This document shows positions 7,021-14,554 of a DNA stretch of 14,554 nt, piece after piece. The stretch comes from Akkermansia muciniphila. Its GTDB lineage: Bacteria; Pseudomonadota; Gammaproteobacteria; Burkholderiales; Burkholderiaceae_C. Made by a program: the position numbers and the translations under genes. The stretch spans positions 1 through 14,554 of the forward strand of contig CALPVM020000021.1 in NCBI GenBank assembly GCA_943327015.2. The letters are read 5' to 3'. Within the stretch, counting starts at the first letter, position 1; every line of letters starts with the position of its first letter. The notes below the pieces were generated by a model, which saw nothing but the letters and a program-made list of their open reading frames with translations, did not search any database and was not told where the DNA came from.

Positions 7021-7866
7021 ATGCTGAAACAGCGACTTATTACCGCACTGCTGATGTTGGCGGTGCTTATACCAGCGGTTTTTTATCCCGATACCCGTGT
7101 GTTTGGTTTGGTAACCACGCTACTGATGGCCGCTGCTGCTTGGGAGTGGGCGCGCCTCAACGGACAGTCAAACATTGTCGCTTTGGTGAGCGGGGTTTCA
7201 TTCGCCATTATTTGCGTATTTTTTTGGTGGCAAGGTGGGGTTGATGTGGCTTATCAACGCCTCTGGTTAGCAGTGGGTGCGTCTTGGGTTCTTGTTAGCG
7301 CTTGGCTATTGAGGGGAGGCTCCCAAGCTTGGTTGCGCCTTTCTGTCTTGGTGCGTTGGCCGGGTGGTTTGTTGGCATTGGGTGCAGCGTGGTTGGCAGT
7401 GAATCAAGCGCGCGCCATGGGCGTTAACTTTTTATTTTCGGTCATGGTCCTCGTGTGGATGGCCGATTCTGCCGCTTACTTTACCGGCCGCTCATTAGGC
7501 GGCAAGTTTTTTGCCCGCAAATTAGCCCCCTCCATTAGCCCGGGCAAAACTTGGGAAGGTGTGTGTGGCGGAATGCTGGGCGTGTTGGTGCTGGCATTTG
7601 TCTGGCGCTTTGCCGATACGCATTTTGCAATGCAGCACCAGAGTATTTATACCCGGCTTGGCGAGCATGGACTGCCATTGCTGCTGGTAGGCGTTGTGTT
7701 TTTGGCGGCTATGAGTGTGGTGGGTGACTTGGTCGAGTCTTTGTTTAAACGTAGTGCAGGCGTAAAAGACAGCAGTGCGTTGCTGCCTGGTCACGGTGGC
7801 GTACTAGACCGGGTGGATGCACTTTTACCCACTCTGCCATTGGCGATGATGTTGGCCAGTTTATGA
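7021..7866 (+). CDS. cdsA: Phosphatidate cytidylyltransferase (CDP-diglyceride synthase)
   Basis: A 281-residue integral membrane enzyme that makes CDP-diacylglycerol from phosphatidate and CTP at the inner membrane. Several hydrophobic segments run through the N-terminal two thirds, starting with LITALLMLAVLIPAVFYP. The C-terminus carries the complete family signature from S240 to D266: SLFKR, then KDSS, PGHGG and LDRVD, which binds CTP and metal. Earlier, SISPGKTWEG is also typical of CdsA. AAGGA (7010-7014) sits six bases before the ATG, and uppS ends 14 bases upstream. Its stop overlaps the dxr start as ATGA. Length agrees with E. coli CdsA (285). Confidence 0.96.
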   Translation: MLKQRLITALLMLAVLIPAVFYPDTRVFGLVTTLLMAAAAWEWARLNGQSNIVALVSGVSFAIICVFFWWQGGVDVAYQRLWLAVGASWVLVSAWLLRGGSQAWLRLSVLVRWPGGLLALGAAWLAVNQARAMGVNFLFSVMVLVWMADSAAYFTGRSLGGKFFARKLAPSISPGKTWEGVCGGMLGVLVLAFVWRFADTHFAMQHQSIYTRLGEHGLPLLLVGVVFLAAMSVVGDLVESLFKRSAGVKDSSALLPGHGGVLDRVDALLPTLPLAMMLASL

Positions 7867-9062
7867 GCGGTGTTTCGCGCCGGGTAGTGGTGCTGGGCTC
7901 CACCGGCTCCATAGGAGTTAACACATTAGATGTCATCGAGCGCCACCCTAGTCAGTTCAGTGTTTTTGCGCTTACCGCCTCTACCAATGTAGAAAAAATG
8001 GCGGCGCAATGCGTGCATCACAAGCCCGAATTTGCTGTAATGGCAAGCGAGCCGCATGGACGTGCTCTGCAAGACGTATGTGCCAAAGAAGGTTTGTCTA
8101 CCACCGTGTTGTGGGGCGCAGAGGCACTGGATACGGTTGCTTCACACCCCGATGCCGATACTGTAATGGCGGCTATTGTGGGTGCGGCAGGTTTGTCGCC
8201 CTGCATTGCGGCGGCTCGCAGTGGTAAACGCTTGTTACTGGCCAACAAAGAAGCGTTGGTGGTGGGTGGAGCGCTGTTTATGGATGCTGTGCAAGCCGGT
8301 GGTGCCACGCTGCTACCGATCGACAGCGAGCATTCGGCCATTTTTCAGTCGTTGCCAGACGATACGGCCCAATGGCCGGCGCAAATTGACAAAATTATTC
8401 TGACCGCATCTGGTGGACCGTTTAGAAGTCGCGACCCCCAAACCTTTCACTCCATTACCCCGGAGCAGGCTTGCGCGCATCCCAACTGGGTGATGGGGCA
8501 AAAAATATCGGTCGATTCTGCCACCATGATGAACAAGGCATTAGAGGTGATTGAAGCGCGCTTTTTGTTTGGTGTGCGCCCAGAGCAGATAGAGGTGGTT
8601 ATTCATCCGCAAAGCGTTATTCACTCCATGGTGCAGTATGTAGACAATTCGGTAGTAGCCCAATTGGGCACGCCCGATATGCGCGGCCCGATTGCATATG
8701 GTTTGTCGTGGCCGCAGCGCGTCACGTCCGGCGCGTCGGCCATCGATTTTTCTACGCTGTCATCCCTCACCTTTGAGGCCTTGCACAGCAATGGTCACGC
8801 ACAACGGTTTCCCGGTTTGGCGCTGGCGTGGCAGGCTATGGCGGCGCCTGACGGAACTACGGCCGTTTTAAATGCTGCCAACGAGGTAGCTGTTGCAGCA
8901 TTTCTTAATCGCCAGATTCGGTTCGATCAGATTTACCAGGTAAATGCCGACACCATGTCGGACTTTATTCCTGCAAAACCCCATTCTTTGCCAGACTTGA
9001 TAGCATTGGATGCACAGGCGCGGCGTTGTGCCCAATCGGTTATTGCGCGCTTGCTCAGATAA
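7863..9062 (+). CDS. dxr: 1-deoxy-D-xylulose 5-phosphate reductoisomerase
   Basis: A 399-residue enzyme of the MEP isoprenoid pathway that rearranges and reduces DXP to 2-C-methyl-D-erythritol 4-phosphate with NADPH. The NADPH loop is G12-S-T-G-S-I-G18. LLANKEALV follows, then the metal ligands D154-S155-E156 in LPIDSEHSAIFQ, and the third ligand E228 in MMNKALEVIEARFLF. The flexible catalytic loop region HPQSVIHSMVQYVD and the MRGPIAYGLSWP segment are intact. Length matches the E. coli enzyme (398). The ATG overlaps the cdsA stop in an ATGA junction, so translation probably depends on cdsA. Its presence supplies isoprenoid precursors to UppS in the same cluster. Confidence 0.97.
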   Translation: MSGVSRRVVVLGSTGSIGVNTLDVIERHPSQFSVFALTASTNVEKMAAQCVHHKPEFAVMASEPHGRALQDVCAKEGLSTTVLWGAEALDTVASHPDADTVMAAIVGAAGLSPCIAAARSGKRLLLANKEALVVGGALFMDAVQAGGATLLPIDSEHSAIFQSLPDDTAQWPAQIDKIILTASGGPFRSRDPQTFHSITPEQACAHPNWVMGQKISVDSATMMNKALEVIEARFLFGVRPEQIEVVIHPQSVIHSMVQYVDNSVVAQLGTPDMRGPIAYGLSWPQRVTSGASAIDFSTLSSLTFEALHSNGHAQRFPGLALAWQAMAAPDGTTAVLNAANEVAVAAFLNRQIRFDQIYQVNADTMSDFIPAKPHSLPDLIALDAQARRCAQSVIARLLR

Positions 9063-9071
9063 GGGATTCAT

Positions 9072-10430
9072 ATGCTCACGGTTGCTGCTTTTATTGTTGC
9101 CATAGGATTGCTGGTGGCTATTCACGAGTTCGGGCATTACGCTATGGCTGTGGCTTGTGGTGTCAAGGTGCTGCGGTTTTCGGTAGGCTTTGGTCCACGC
9201 ATTGCGGGCTGGACATCGCCGCGCTCCGGCACCGAATTTGTGGTGGCGTGGTTGCCGCTGGGGGGCTATGTCAAGATGCTGGATGAGCGTGAAGGCGAAG
9301 TAGCCCCGGCAGAGAGGCATTTAGCGTTTAATGTGCAGCCGGTTCGTAAGCGTGCCGCTATTGTGGCCGCCGGACCGATCGCCAACTTATTACTGGCCAT
9401 TATGCTGTATGCCTTGGTCAATTGGACCGGTGTGCAGCAGTTTTTGCCGGTGTTGGGTAAACCTGTGGCTGGGTCGATCGCGGCAGAGGCTGGTTGGGTC
9501 GGTGGCGAAGCCGTGCAACGTGTCGGCTTTCAGAGCGAAGAGTTGGTGGATGTAGATTCGTTTGACGATTTCCGCTGGTGGCTGACCCGTGCAGCCTTGG
9601 CTAAACGCAATCTGCAGGTTGAGCTGACCGATAGCCAAGGTGTTGCATTTGGCACGTTGTTGCCCTTGGAGCGGGTCAATGCCCACGAGGCAGATGCTAC
9701 GTTGTTCAGGGATATCGGTATATTGTCGCCTTTTTCGCCGGCGGTATTGGGGTCTTTGCAACTGCAAGGTGCTGCAGCCAAGGCTGGATTACAAGCAGAT
9801 GACAAAGTGTTGCGTTTGGATGCTACCAATGTAGTGGATGCAGCCCACTTGCGCGAGATGATTCGACAGTCCGGCAGCACGGGTTCTACACAGGTGCAAA
9901 ATTGGCTAATTGAGCGTGTCGGACGCCAGATGGTTATCAAAGTGCAGCCTAAGGTGGAGCAAGAGGGCGACAAATTTATCGGTAGAGTAGGGGCTGCTAT
10001 TGGCACCATGCCGGCATCTACGCAAGTGCGCTATGGTGTTTGGCAGGGGTTAGAGCGCGCAGTACAGCGTACTTGGGAGGTGTCGGTTCTTACCTTGGAA
10101 ATGATGGGTAAAATCCTGACAGGTAATGCTTCTTTAAAGAACTTGAGTGGTCCTATTACTATTGCAGACTATGCCGGCAAATCAGCGGCTATGGGTTTGA
10201 CGCAGTTTGCAGTGTTCCTTGCGCTAATCAGTATTAGCCTTGGGGTGCTTAATTTGCTTCCGTTGCCGGTATTGGATGGCGGCCACTTGATGTATTATCT
10301 TTGGGAGTCAGTAACCGGAAAAGCCGTTTCGGAAGTATGGATGGAGCGCCTGCAACGCGTGGGTTTGTCTGTTTTGCTTCTTATGATGTCCATAGCGGTT
10401 TTTAACGATGTATCGCGTTTAGTGGGGTAG
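9072..10430 (+). CDS. rseP: Site-2 zinc metalloprotease RseP
   Basis: A 452-residue inner-membrane protease that in E. coli makes the second cut in the anti-sigma factor RseA and so releases sigma-E; it also clears remnant signal peptides. The zinc motif H18-E-F-G-H22 lies in the first transmembrane helix. The third ligand D402 is in NLLPLPVLDGGH near the C-terminus, followed by a last membrane helix. Between them lies a periplasmic region with a degenerate first PDZ-like domain (about 115-210) and a clearer second one (about 215-300, with GAAAKAGLQADDKVLRLD). Length matches E. coli RseP (450). AAGGGA stands about six bases before the ATG, ten bases after dxr. The neighbour bamA encodes the machine whose failure triggers this stress pathway. 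Confidence 0.95.
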   Translation: MLTVAAFIVAIGLLVAIHEFGHYAMAVACGVKVLRFSVGFGPRIAGWTSPRSGTEFVVAWLPLGGYVKMLDEREGEVAPAERHLAFNVQPVRKRAAIVAAGPIANLLLAIMLYALVNWTGVQQFLPVLGKPVAGSIAAEAGWVGGEAVQRVGFQSEELVDVDSFDDFRWWLTRAALAKRNLQVELTDSQGVAFGTLLPLERVNAHEADATLFRDIGILSPFSPAVLGSLQLQGAAAKAGLQADDKVLRLDATNVVDAAHLREMIRQSGSTGSTQVQNWLIERVGRQMVIKVQPKVEQEGDKFIGRVGAAIGTMPASTQVRYGVWQGLERAVQRTWEVSVLTLEMMGKILTGNASLKNLSGPITIADYAGKSAAMGLTQFAVFLALISISLGVLNLLPLPVLDGGHLMYYLWESVTGKAVSEVWMERLQRVGLSVLLLMMSIAVFNDVSRLVG

Positions 10431-10434
10431 CACT

Positions 10435-10463
10435 TTCACAGGCGTGTATTCCGGATATATAAA
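10435..10463 (+). promoter_or_regulatory. Candidate sigma-70-type promoter directly before bamA
   Basis: TTCACA (10435-10440) matches the -35 consensus at five of six positions and TATAAA (10458-10463) matches the -10 at five of six, with the ideal 17-base spacer. The expected start point near 10470 is only about three bases before the bamA ATG, so this promoter would give a nearly leaderless transcript. No sigma-E-type box was recognised in the gap. Confidence 0.42.
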
Positions 10464-10472
10464 TTGGTAACC

Positions 10473-12785
10473 ATGAATTTTTATCGAAGTATTTGGCGCA
10501 GCTTGGTCTGTGCCGTAGTGGCTGGTCTGACCATGCAAGCAGCATTGGCTCTGGATCCATTTGTGGTCAAGGACATTCGGGTCGAAGGCTTGCAGCGGGT
10601 AGAGGCTGGCACGGTGTTCGCGTCTGTACCGGTGCGTGTCGGCGATACCTATACCGATGACAAAGCAGCTGCTTCTATTCGTTCTTTGTTCGCTTTGGGT
10701 TTGTTCAAGGACGTTCGCATAGAAGCCAAAGACGGTGTGTTGATTGTGGTGGTGGAAGAGCGGCCCAGCATTGCCGATGTCGATTTTTCCGGCACCAAAG
10801 AATTTGATAAAGATGTACTCAAGCGGGCATTGCGAGACATCGGCCTGACCGAGGGGCGCCCGTTTGACAAAGCCTTGGTAGACCGTGCCGAGCAGGAGCT
10901 AAAACGCCAGTACATCAACCGCAGCATGTATGCCGCGGAGGTAATTACTACCATTACCCCGATCGAGCGCAACCGCGTGAATTTGAGCTTTGCTGTTGCG
11001 GAAGGTGCACCCGCCAAAATCAGTGACATACGTATTGTGGGTAACAACGCCTACAGCACCAGCACGTTACAAGGATTGTTTGACTCGGATAGCGGCAGCT
11101 GGTTGAGCTGGTACACCAAGTCCAACCGTTATTCACGCGCCAAGTTAAATGCAGATATTGAGTCTTTGCGCTCGTATTATCTTGCGCGTGGTTACCTCGA
11201 ATTTAAGGTCGATTCGACCCAGGTAGCCATTTCGCCCAACAAGCAGGATATTGGCATTACCATCAATATCACCGAAGGTGAGCGTTTTGTCGTGTCCAAA
11301 ATCAAAATGGAAGGCAACTACCTGGCCAAGGAGCAAGAATTCCGTTCTTTAATTAGCATTAAGGCGGGAGAGGCGTATAACGCCGATCTGGTAGCCCAAA
11401 CCACCAAAGCGTTTACCGATTATTTTTCTAACTTCGGCTATGCCTTTGCGCGTGCTGAAATTCGCAACGAAATTGATCGCGAGAAAAATCAGGTCACCGT
11501 AACGATTGTGGCAGACCCTTCACGTAGGGTTTATGTGCGTCGTATCAATGTGGCAGGTAACGACCGCACCCGTGATGAAGTAATTCGCCGCGAATTCCGG
11601 CAACTAGAATCTGCTTGGTACGATGGTGACAAAATCCGCCTGTCGCGTAACCGTGTAGACCGCTTGGGCTACTTCAAGGAAGTGAATATTGAAACCAACG
11701 AGGTGCCGGGCGCACCGGATTTGGTGGATTTGACCCTTACGGTAGAAGAAAAACCTACGGGTAGCTTGAGTTTGGGCGCAGGAATTTCAAGCTCCGAGGG
11801 CTTTGGTTTAACCTTTGCTTTTAAGCAGGACAATGCATTCGGATCGGGTAACTCGTTGGGCTTGGAAGTCAATACCAGCAAGGTGAATCGTACGCTGGTT
11901 ATCAACACTACCGACCCCTACTTTACCCCTGACGGTGTTTCCAGAACATTTGATTTGTACCAGCGCAACTCCAAGCCGTACCAAGATGTCAACAGTTACT
12001 CTATAGAAACCACCGGTACCAGCTTGCGCTTTGGTGTGCCCTTTACAGAAACCGACACTGTGTTTCTGGGTCTGGGTATTGACCGAACCAGTATTGTGCC
12101 TGGCAATTTGTTGCCACCGGTGTATGAAGACTTTGCCAATAAATTTGGCTACAGCAGCAACGCAGTGCCTCTGACTGCAGGTTGGGCACGTGATACCCGT
12201 GATAGTTCGCTTGTGCCCAGTACCGGCAGAGTCATCCGTACCAATGGCGAATGGAGCGTGGCCGGAGAGTTGCGCTATGTACGGGCATCGGCGCAGTTTC
12301 AGCAGTTTTATCCCATATCGCGCAAGACCACTTTTGCATTCAATGCCGATGTTGCCGTGGGTACCGGTACCAATGGCCTGTCATACCCGGTATTTAAAAA
12401 TTTCTACTCAGGTGGCTTGGGCTCGGTACGCGGGTTTGAGCAGGGCACTTTGACGACCGGCTCCCAACGTGCGGCTGATCAATTGTCAACCGCTTCGTAT
12501 GCAACCGGCGGTGGTAAAAAGATCAACTTCAACGCCGAAGTGCTGTCGCCCTTGCCTGGTGGCGGCAATGACCGTACATTACGTTGGTATGCTTTTGTCG
12601 ATGCTGGCGGAATTTATGACGTGGACGAAGCGTTGAGGTTGGGCGATATGCGTTCTTCCTATGGCGTGGGTTTAAGCTGGATATCGCCCGTGGGACCTTT
12701 GCGCTTAGCGTTTGCCCGCCCACTTACCAAGTTTGATAACGACCGTTTACAGTTTATGCAATTTCAGATTGGGACCACTTTCTAA
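10473..12785 (+). CDS. bamA: Outer membrane protein assembly factor BamA
   Basis: A 770-residue Omp85 protein, the central subunit of the BAM complex that folds beta-barrels into the outer membrane. A signal peptide covers residues 1-26, ending in ALA before LDPFVV. Five POTRA domains follow, roughly 30-96, 97-177, 178-268, 269-350 and 351-430; each has a recognisable start such as VKDIRVEGLQRV, ISDIRIVGNNAY, VSKIKMEGNYL and VRRINVAGNDRT. The rest is the 16-stranded barrel with the conserved loop-6 motif V652-R-G-F655, and the last residue is Phe, as expected for the C-terminal signal. I use the ATG at 10473; an in-frame TTG at 10464 would add three residues. The ribosome site is poor for both. 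The stop overlaps the ompH start by one base (TAATG). Confidence 0.97.
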   Translation: MNFYRSIWRSLVCAVVAGLTMQAALALDPFVVKDIRVEGLQRVEAGTVFASVPVRVGDTYTDDKAAASIRSLFALGLFKDVRIEAKDGVLIVVVEERPSIADVDFSGTKEFDKDVLKRALRDIGLTEGRPFDKALVDRAEQELKRQYINRSMYAAEVITTITPIERNRVNLSFAVAEGAPAKISDIRIVGNNAYSTSTLQGLFDSDSGSWLSWYTKSNRYSRAKLNADIESLRSYYLARGYLEFKVDSTQVAISPNKQDIGITINITEGERFVVSKIKMEGNYLAKEQEFRSLISIKAGEAYNADLVAQTTKAFTDYFSNFGYAFARAEIRNEIDREKNQVTVTIVADPSRRVYVRRINVAGNDRTRDEVIRREFRQLESAWYDGDKIRLSRNRVDRLGYFKEVNIETNEVPGAPDLVDLTLTVEEKPTGSLSLGAGISSSEGFGLTFAFKQDNAFGSGNSLGLEVNTSKVNRTLVINTTDPYFTPDGVSRTFDLYQRNSKPYQDVNSYSIETTGTSLRFGVPFTETDTVFLGLGIDRTSIVPGNLLPPVYEDFANKFGYSSNAVPLTAGWARDTRDSSLVPSTGRVIRTNGEWSVAGELRYVRASAQFQQFYPISRKTTFAFNADVAVGTGTNGLSYPVFKNFYSGGLGSVRGFEQGTLTTGSQRAADQLSTASYATGGGKKINFNAEVLSPLPGGGNDRTLRWYAFVDAGGIYDVDEALRLGDMRSSYGVGLSWISPVGPLRLAFARPLTKFDNDRLQFMQFQIGTTF

Positions 12786-13291
12786 TGAAATACTATTCTT
12801 TACTTGCTGCTTGGGGTTTAGGGTTGTCACTGGTTTCGGCACCTGTGTTAGCGCAGGAGTCCAAAATTGGATTCATCAATTACCAGCGAATCACCACCGA
12901 ATCTGCACCCGCCAAGCAAGCACAGGCCAAGATGGAGCAGGACTTTTCTAAACGACAGAAAGAACTCACAGAGCAGCAAACCTTGCTCAGATCGTTACAA
13001 GAAAAATATGAACGCGATGCACCTGCTTTATCGGAAAGCCAGCGTCTTGCTAAGCAAAAAGAGTTTGCCGAAACCGGGCGTGATTTTCAGCGCAAGCAGC
13101 GTGAATTTCAAGAGGACCTGAGCGGTCGCCGCAACGAAGAGTTGCAACAGTTGTTGGACAAAGCTACTAAGGCGGTCAAGCAGGTGGCAGAAGCCGAAAA
13201 ATACGATGTGGTGATTCAAGAAGCGGTGTATATCAGCGCCAAGCACGATATCACCGACAAGGTTTTGAAAATCCTCAACGGTGGTAAATAA
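12785..13291 (+). CDS. skp: Periplasmic chaperone Skp/OmpH family
   Basis: A 168-residue secreted protein. The signal peptide runs to A23 (VLA, then QES). The mature part starts KIGFINYQRI, the strand that in Skp joins the trimer body, followed by a long, charged coiled-coil-like hairpin rich in Lys, Glu and Gln (about 42-135) forming the tentacles, and closes with VVIQEAVYISAKHDITDKVL, the family's C-terminal body segment. Skp trimers hold unfolded outer-membrane proteins on their way to BamA. Length matches E. coli Skp (161). The gene starts inside the bamA stop (TAATG) with only a weak ribosome site, so it is probably translated by coupling with bamA. Confidence 0.94.
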   Translation: MKYYSLLAAWGLGLSLVSAPVLAQESKIGFINYQRITTESAPAKQAQAKMEQDFSKRQKELTEQQTLLRSLQEKYERDAPALSESQRLAKQKEFAETGRDFQRKQREFQEDLSGRRNEELQQLLDKATKAVKQVAEAEKYDVVIQEAVYISAKHDITDKVLKILNGGK

Positions 13292-13315
13292 GGTGTTGGA
13301 CTCGCGAGTGGTCTG

Positions 13316-14317
13316 ATGATGTCGTTCACATTGGCCTCAGTGGTCGAGGCGCTTGGTGGTGTGTTGCACGGAGACGCCAGTGTAACCATTGATGGCATTG
13401 CGCCTCTAGAGGCGGCAAGCCCAACCGAGATTGGCTTTTTAAGCAATCCTAAATACCAGTCGCAGTTGCTGAGCTCAAAAGCCGCGTGTGTCATCGTGGC
13501 CCCCGCACAAGAGGCTTTGGCTTTACAGCGTGGTGCCTGTATTGTGGCAGAGCAACCCTACCTGTATTTTGCACGGCTTACGCGTTTTTGGAAGCAGCAG
13601 CGTGATGCCTTGCGCCAGCAAAATCACAACCATACACAAGCTCCGCGCGTCCACCCTAGCGCAGTAATTGATGCTACTGCCCGGGTGCATGCTACAGCGC
13701 GCATCGGGCCTTTGTGTGTGGTGGAAGCGGGTGCGCAGATTGGTGCTGATACCGTGCTCAAGTCGCGTGTAACCATTGGCGAAGACTGTGTCGTAGGTGA
13801 GCGTTGTATTCTGCACGCTGGGGTGGTGATCGGGGCCGATGGTTTTGGTTTTGCCCCGTTTGAGGGCCGCTGGGAAAAAATTGAGCAGCTTGGTGCGGTG
13901 CGTATCGGCAACGATGTCGAAATTGGTGCTAATACCTGTATTGATCGTGGTGCATTGGACGATACGGTCATTGAAGACGGCGTTAAGCTCGACAATCTGA
14001 TTCAAATCGGGCATAACGTACATGTGGGTAAACACACCGCCATGGCGGGCTGTGTAGGCGTTGCAGGAAGTGCCACCATTGGTGCACATTGCACTGTGGG
14101 TGGCGGCGCGATTGTGTTAGGGCACCTCACGCTGGCGGACCGCGTCAACATTTCTGCAGCCAGTGTGGTTACCAAGTCCATCAGCCAGCCGGGGCACTAC
14201 ACAGGCATGTTTCCGATTGACGACAACGCCACCTGGGAGCGTAATGCGGCTACTGTGAAACAACTGCATCGCCTGCGTGAGCGCATCAAAAACCTAGAAA
14301 ATGAGTTGAAGAAATAA
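13316..14317 (+). CDS. lpxD: UDP-3-O-(3-hydroxyacyl)glucosamine N-acyltransferase
   Basis: A 333-residue acyltransferase that adds the second hydroxyacyl chain from ACP in lipid A synthesis. An N-terminal uridine-binding domain (about 1-105) contains IGFLSNPKY. From about residue 112 a left-handed beta-helix of hexapeptide repeats (VHPSAVIDATARVHATARIG type) extends to about 270. The catalytic His is H233 in LIQIGHNV, matching His239 of E. coli LpxD, and VIGADGFGFA is also typical. A short C-terminal helix rich in Arg, Lys and Glu (RLRERIKNLENELKK) closes the protein. Two ATG codons stand at 13316 and 13319; the nearby GAGTGG (13306-13311) is spaced slightly better for the second, so the protein may be one residue shorter. 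ompH ends 24 bases upstream. Confidence 0.96.
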   Translation: MMSFTLASVVEALGGVLHGDASVTIDGIAPLEAASPTEIGFLSNPKYQSQLLSSKAACVIVAPAQEALALQRGACIVAEQPYLYFARLTRFWKQQRDALRQQNHNHTQAPRVHPSAVIDATARVHATARIGPLCVVEAGAQIGADTVLKSRVTIGEDCVVGERCILHAGVVIGADGFGFAPFEGRWEKIEQLGAVRIGNDVEIGANTCIDRGALDDTVIEDGVKLDNLIQIGHNVHVGKHTAMAGCVGVAGSATIGAHCTVGGGAIVLGHLTLADRVNISAASVVTKSISQPGHYTGMFPIDDNATWERNAATVKQLHRLRERIKNLENELKK

Positions 14318-14318
14318 T

Positions 14319-14554
14319 ATGGATATTCACCAAATTTTGAAGCAGTTGCCGCATCGGTATCCTTTTTTAATGGTTGATCGGGTGCTCTCGATTGACAAGG
14401 GTAAGTCGATTCAGGCGATCAAGAACGTTACTATCAACGAGCCTTTTTTTAATGGCCATTTTCCGCACCGTCCCGTTATGCCGGGTGTGTTGATGCTAGA
14501 AGCCTTAGCGCAAGCTGCCGCTTTGCTGGCGTTTGACATGCTGGGAGTAACGCC
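14319..14554 (+). CDS. fabZ: 3-hydroxyacyl-ACP dehydratase FabZ, 3' end cut by window
   Basis: The frame starts one base after the lpxD stop and runs 78 codons to the window edge, about half of a normal FabZ (about 150). It reads MDIHQILKQLPHRYPFLMVD, then the active-site segment with H47 in FNGHFP and E61 in VLMLEALAQ, the catalytic His and Glu of the hot-dog-fold dehydratase. FabZ dehydrates 3-hydroxyacyl-ACP for membrane fatty acids, competing with LpxD and LpxA for the same hydroxyacyl-ACP, which explains its usual place between lpxD and lpxA; lpxA is expected next, outside the window. The start is at once after lpxD with a weak purine stretch, so coupling is likely. Confidence 0.95.
   Translation, partial: MDIHQILKQLPHRYPFLMVDRVLSIDKGKSIQAIKNVTINEPFFNGHFPHRPVMPGVLMLEALAQAAALLAFDMLGVT

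Noticed and set aside
9530..10009. Open frame of 159 codons on the minus strand within rseP
   Set aside because: The Ser-, Thr- and Pro-rich composition is typical of an antisense shadow, and it is fully inside a well-supported gene.
10431..10472. Sigma-E promoter before bamA, expected from E. coli biology
   Set aside because: No GGAACTT-like -35 with a TCTGA-like -10 is present; only a sigma-70-like pair was found.
1..14554. Mobile elements, CRISPR, tRNA, phage or defence genes
   Set aside because: No repeat arrays, transposase motifs, inverted terminal repeats or tRNA cloverleaf were recognised; nearly all bases belong to conserved housekeeping genes.

Overview
The window looks like a chromosomal segment of a Burkholderiales betaproteobacterium. 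The basis is the gene order rpsB-tsf-pyrH-frr-uppS-cdsA-dxr-rseP-bamA-ompH-lpxD-fabZ and the character of the proteins. From memory, and not from a search, the BamA and EF-Ts sequences read most like Comamonadaceae homologues. LpxD, BamA, the Skp-type chaperone and FabZ show a Gram-negative with an outer membrane and lipid A. Dxr shows that isoprenoid precursors come from the MEP pathway.

Region 1 (1-2907, minus strand) is a compact set of three genes read leftwards: a DadA-type FAD D-amino acid dehydrogenase, an HDOD-domain regulatory protein, and a metallo-beta-lactamase-fold hydrolase whose 3' end lies beyond base 1. The two gaps are about 17 and 10 bases, so one transcript is likely. No obvious pathway joins the three.

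Region 2 (2908-3131) is a 224-base divergent intergenic region. It holds a candidate promoter for rpsB, a 22-base-spaced direct repeat (GTGTAAA), and two possible stem-loops in the rpsB leader.

Region 3 (3132-7006) carries ribosomal protein S2, EF-Ts, UMP kinase, ribosome recycling factor and undecaprenyl-diphosphate synthase. A strong intrinsic-terminator-like hairpin sits between rpsB and tsf and probably acts as an attenuator.

Region 4 (7021-14554) is the envelope half: CDP-diglyceride synthase, DXP reductoisomerase, the site-2 protease RseP, the outer-membrane assembly protein BamA, the periplasmic chaperone Skp/OmpH, LpxD, and the start of FabZ. Overlaps of one to four bases (cdsA/dxr, bamA/ompH) and very short gaps suggest translational coupling. 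Dxr and UppS feed the undecaprenyl carrier, CdsA feeds phospholipids, LpxD and FabZ compete for or supply hydroxyacyl-ACP, and RseP, BamA and Skp build and monitor the outer membrane. A good sigma-70-like match lies immediately before bamA.

I see no mobile element, CRISPR array, tRNA, rRNA, phage gene or toxin system. The window is an ordinary conserved housekeeping region, and I found no convincing undescribed system. The points most worth checking are the rpsB leader, the rpsB-tsf attenuator, the near-leaderless bamA promoter, and the unexplained dadA-HDOD-MBL set.
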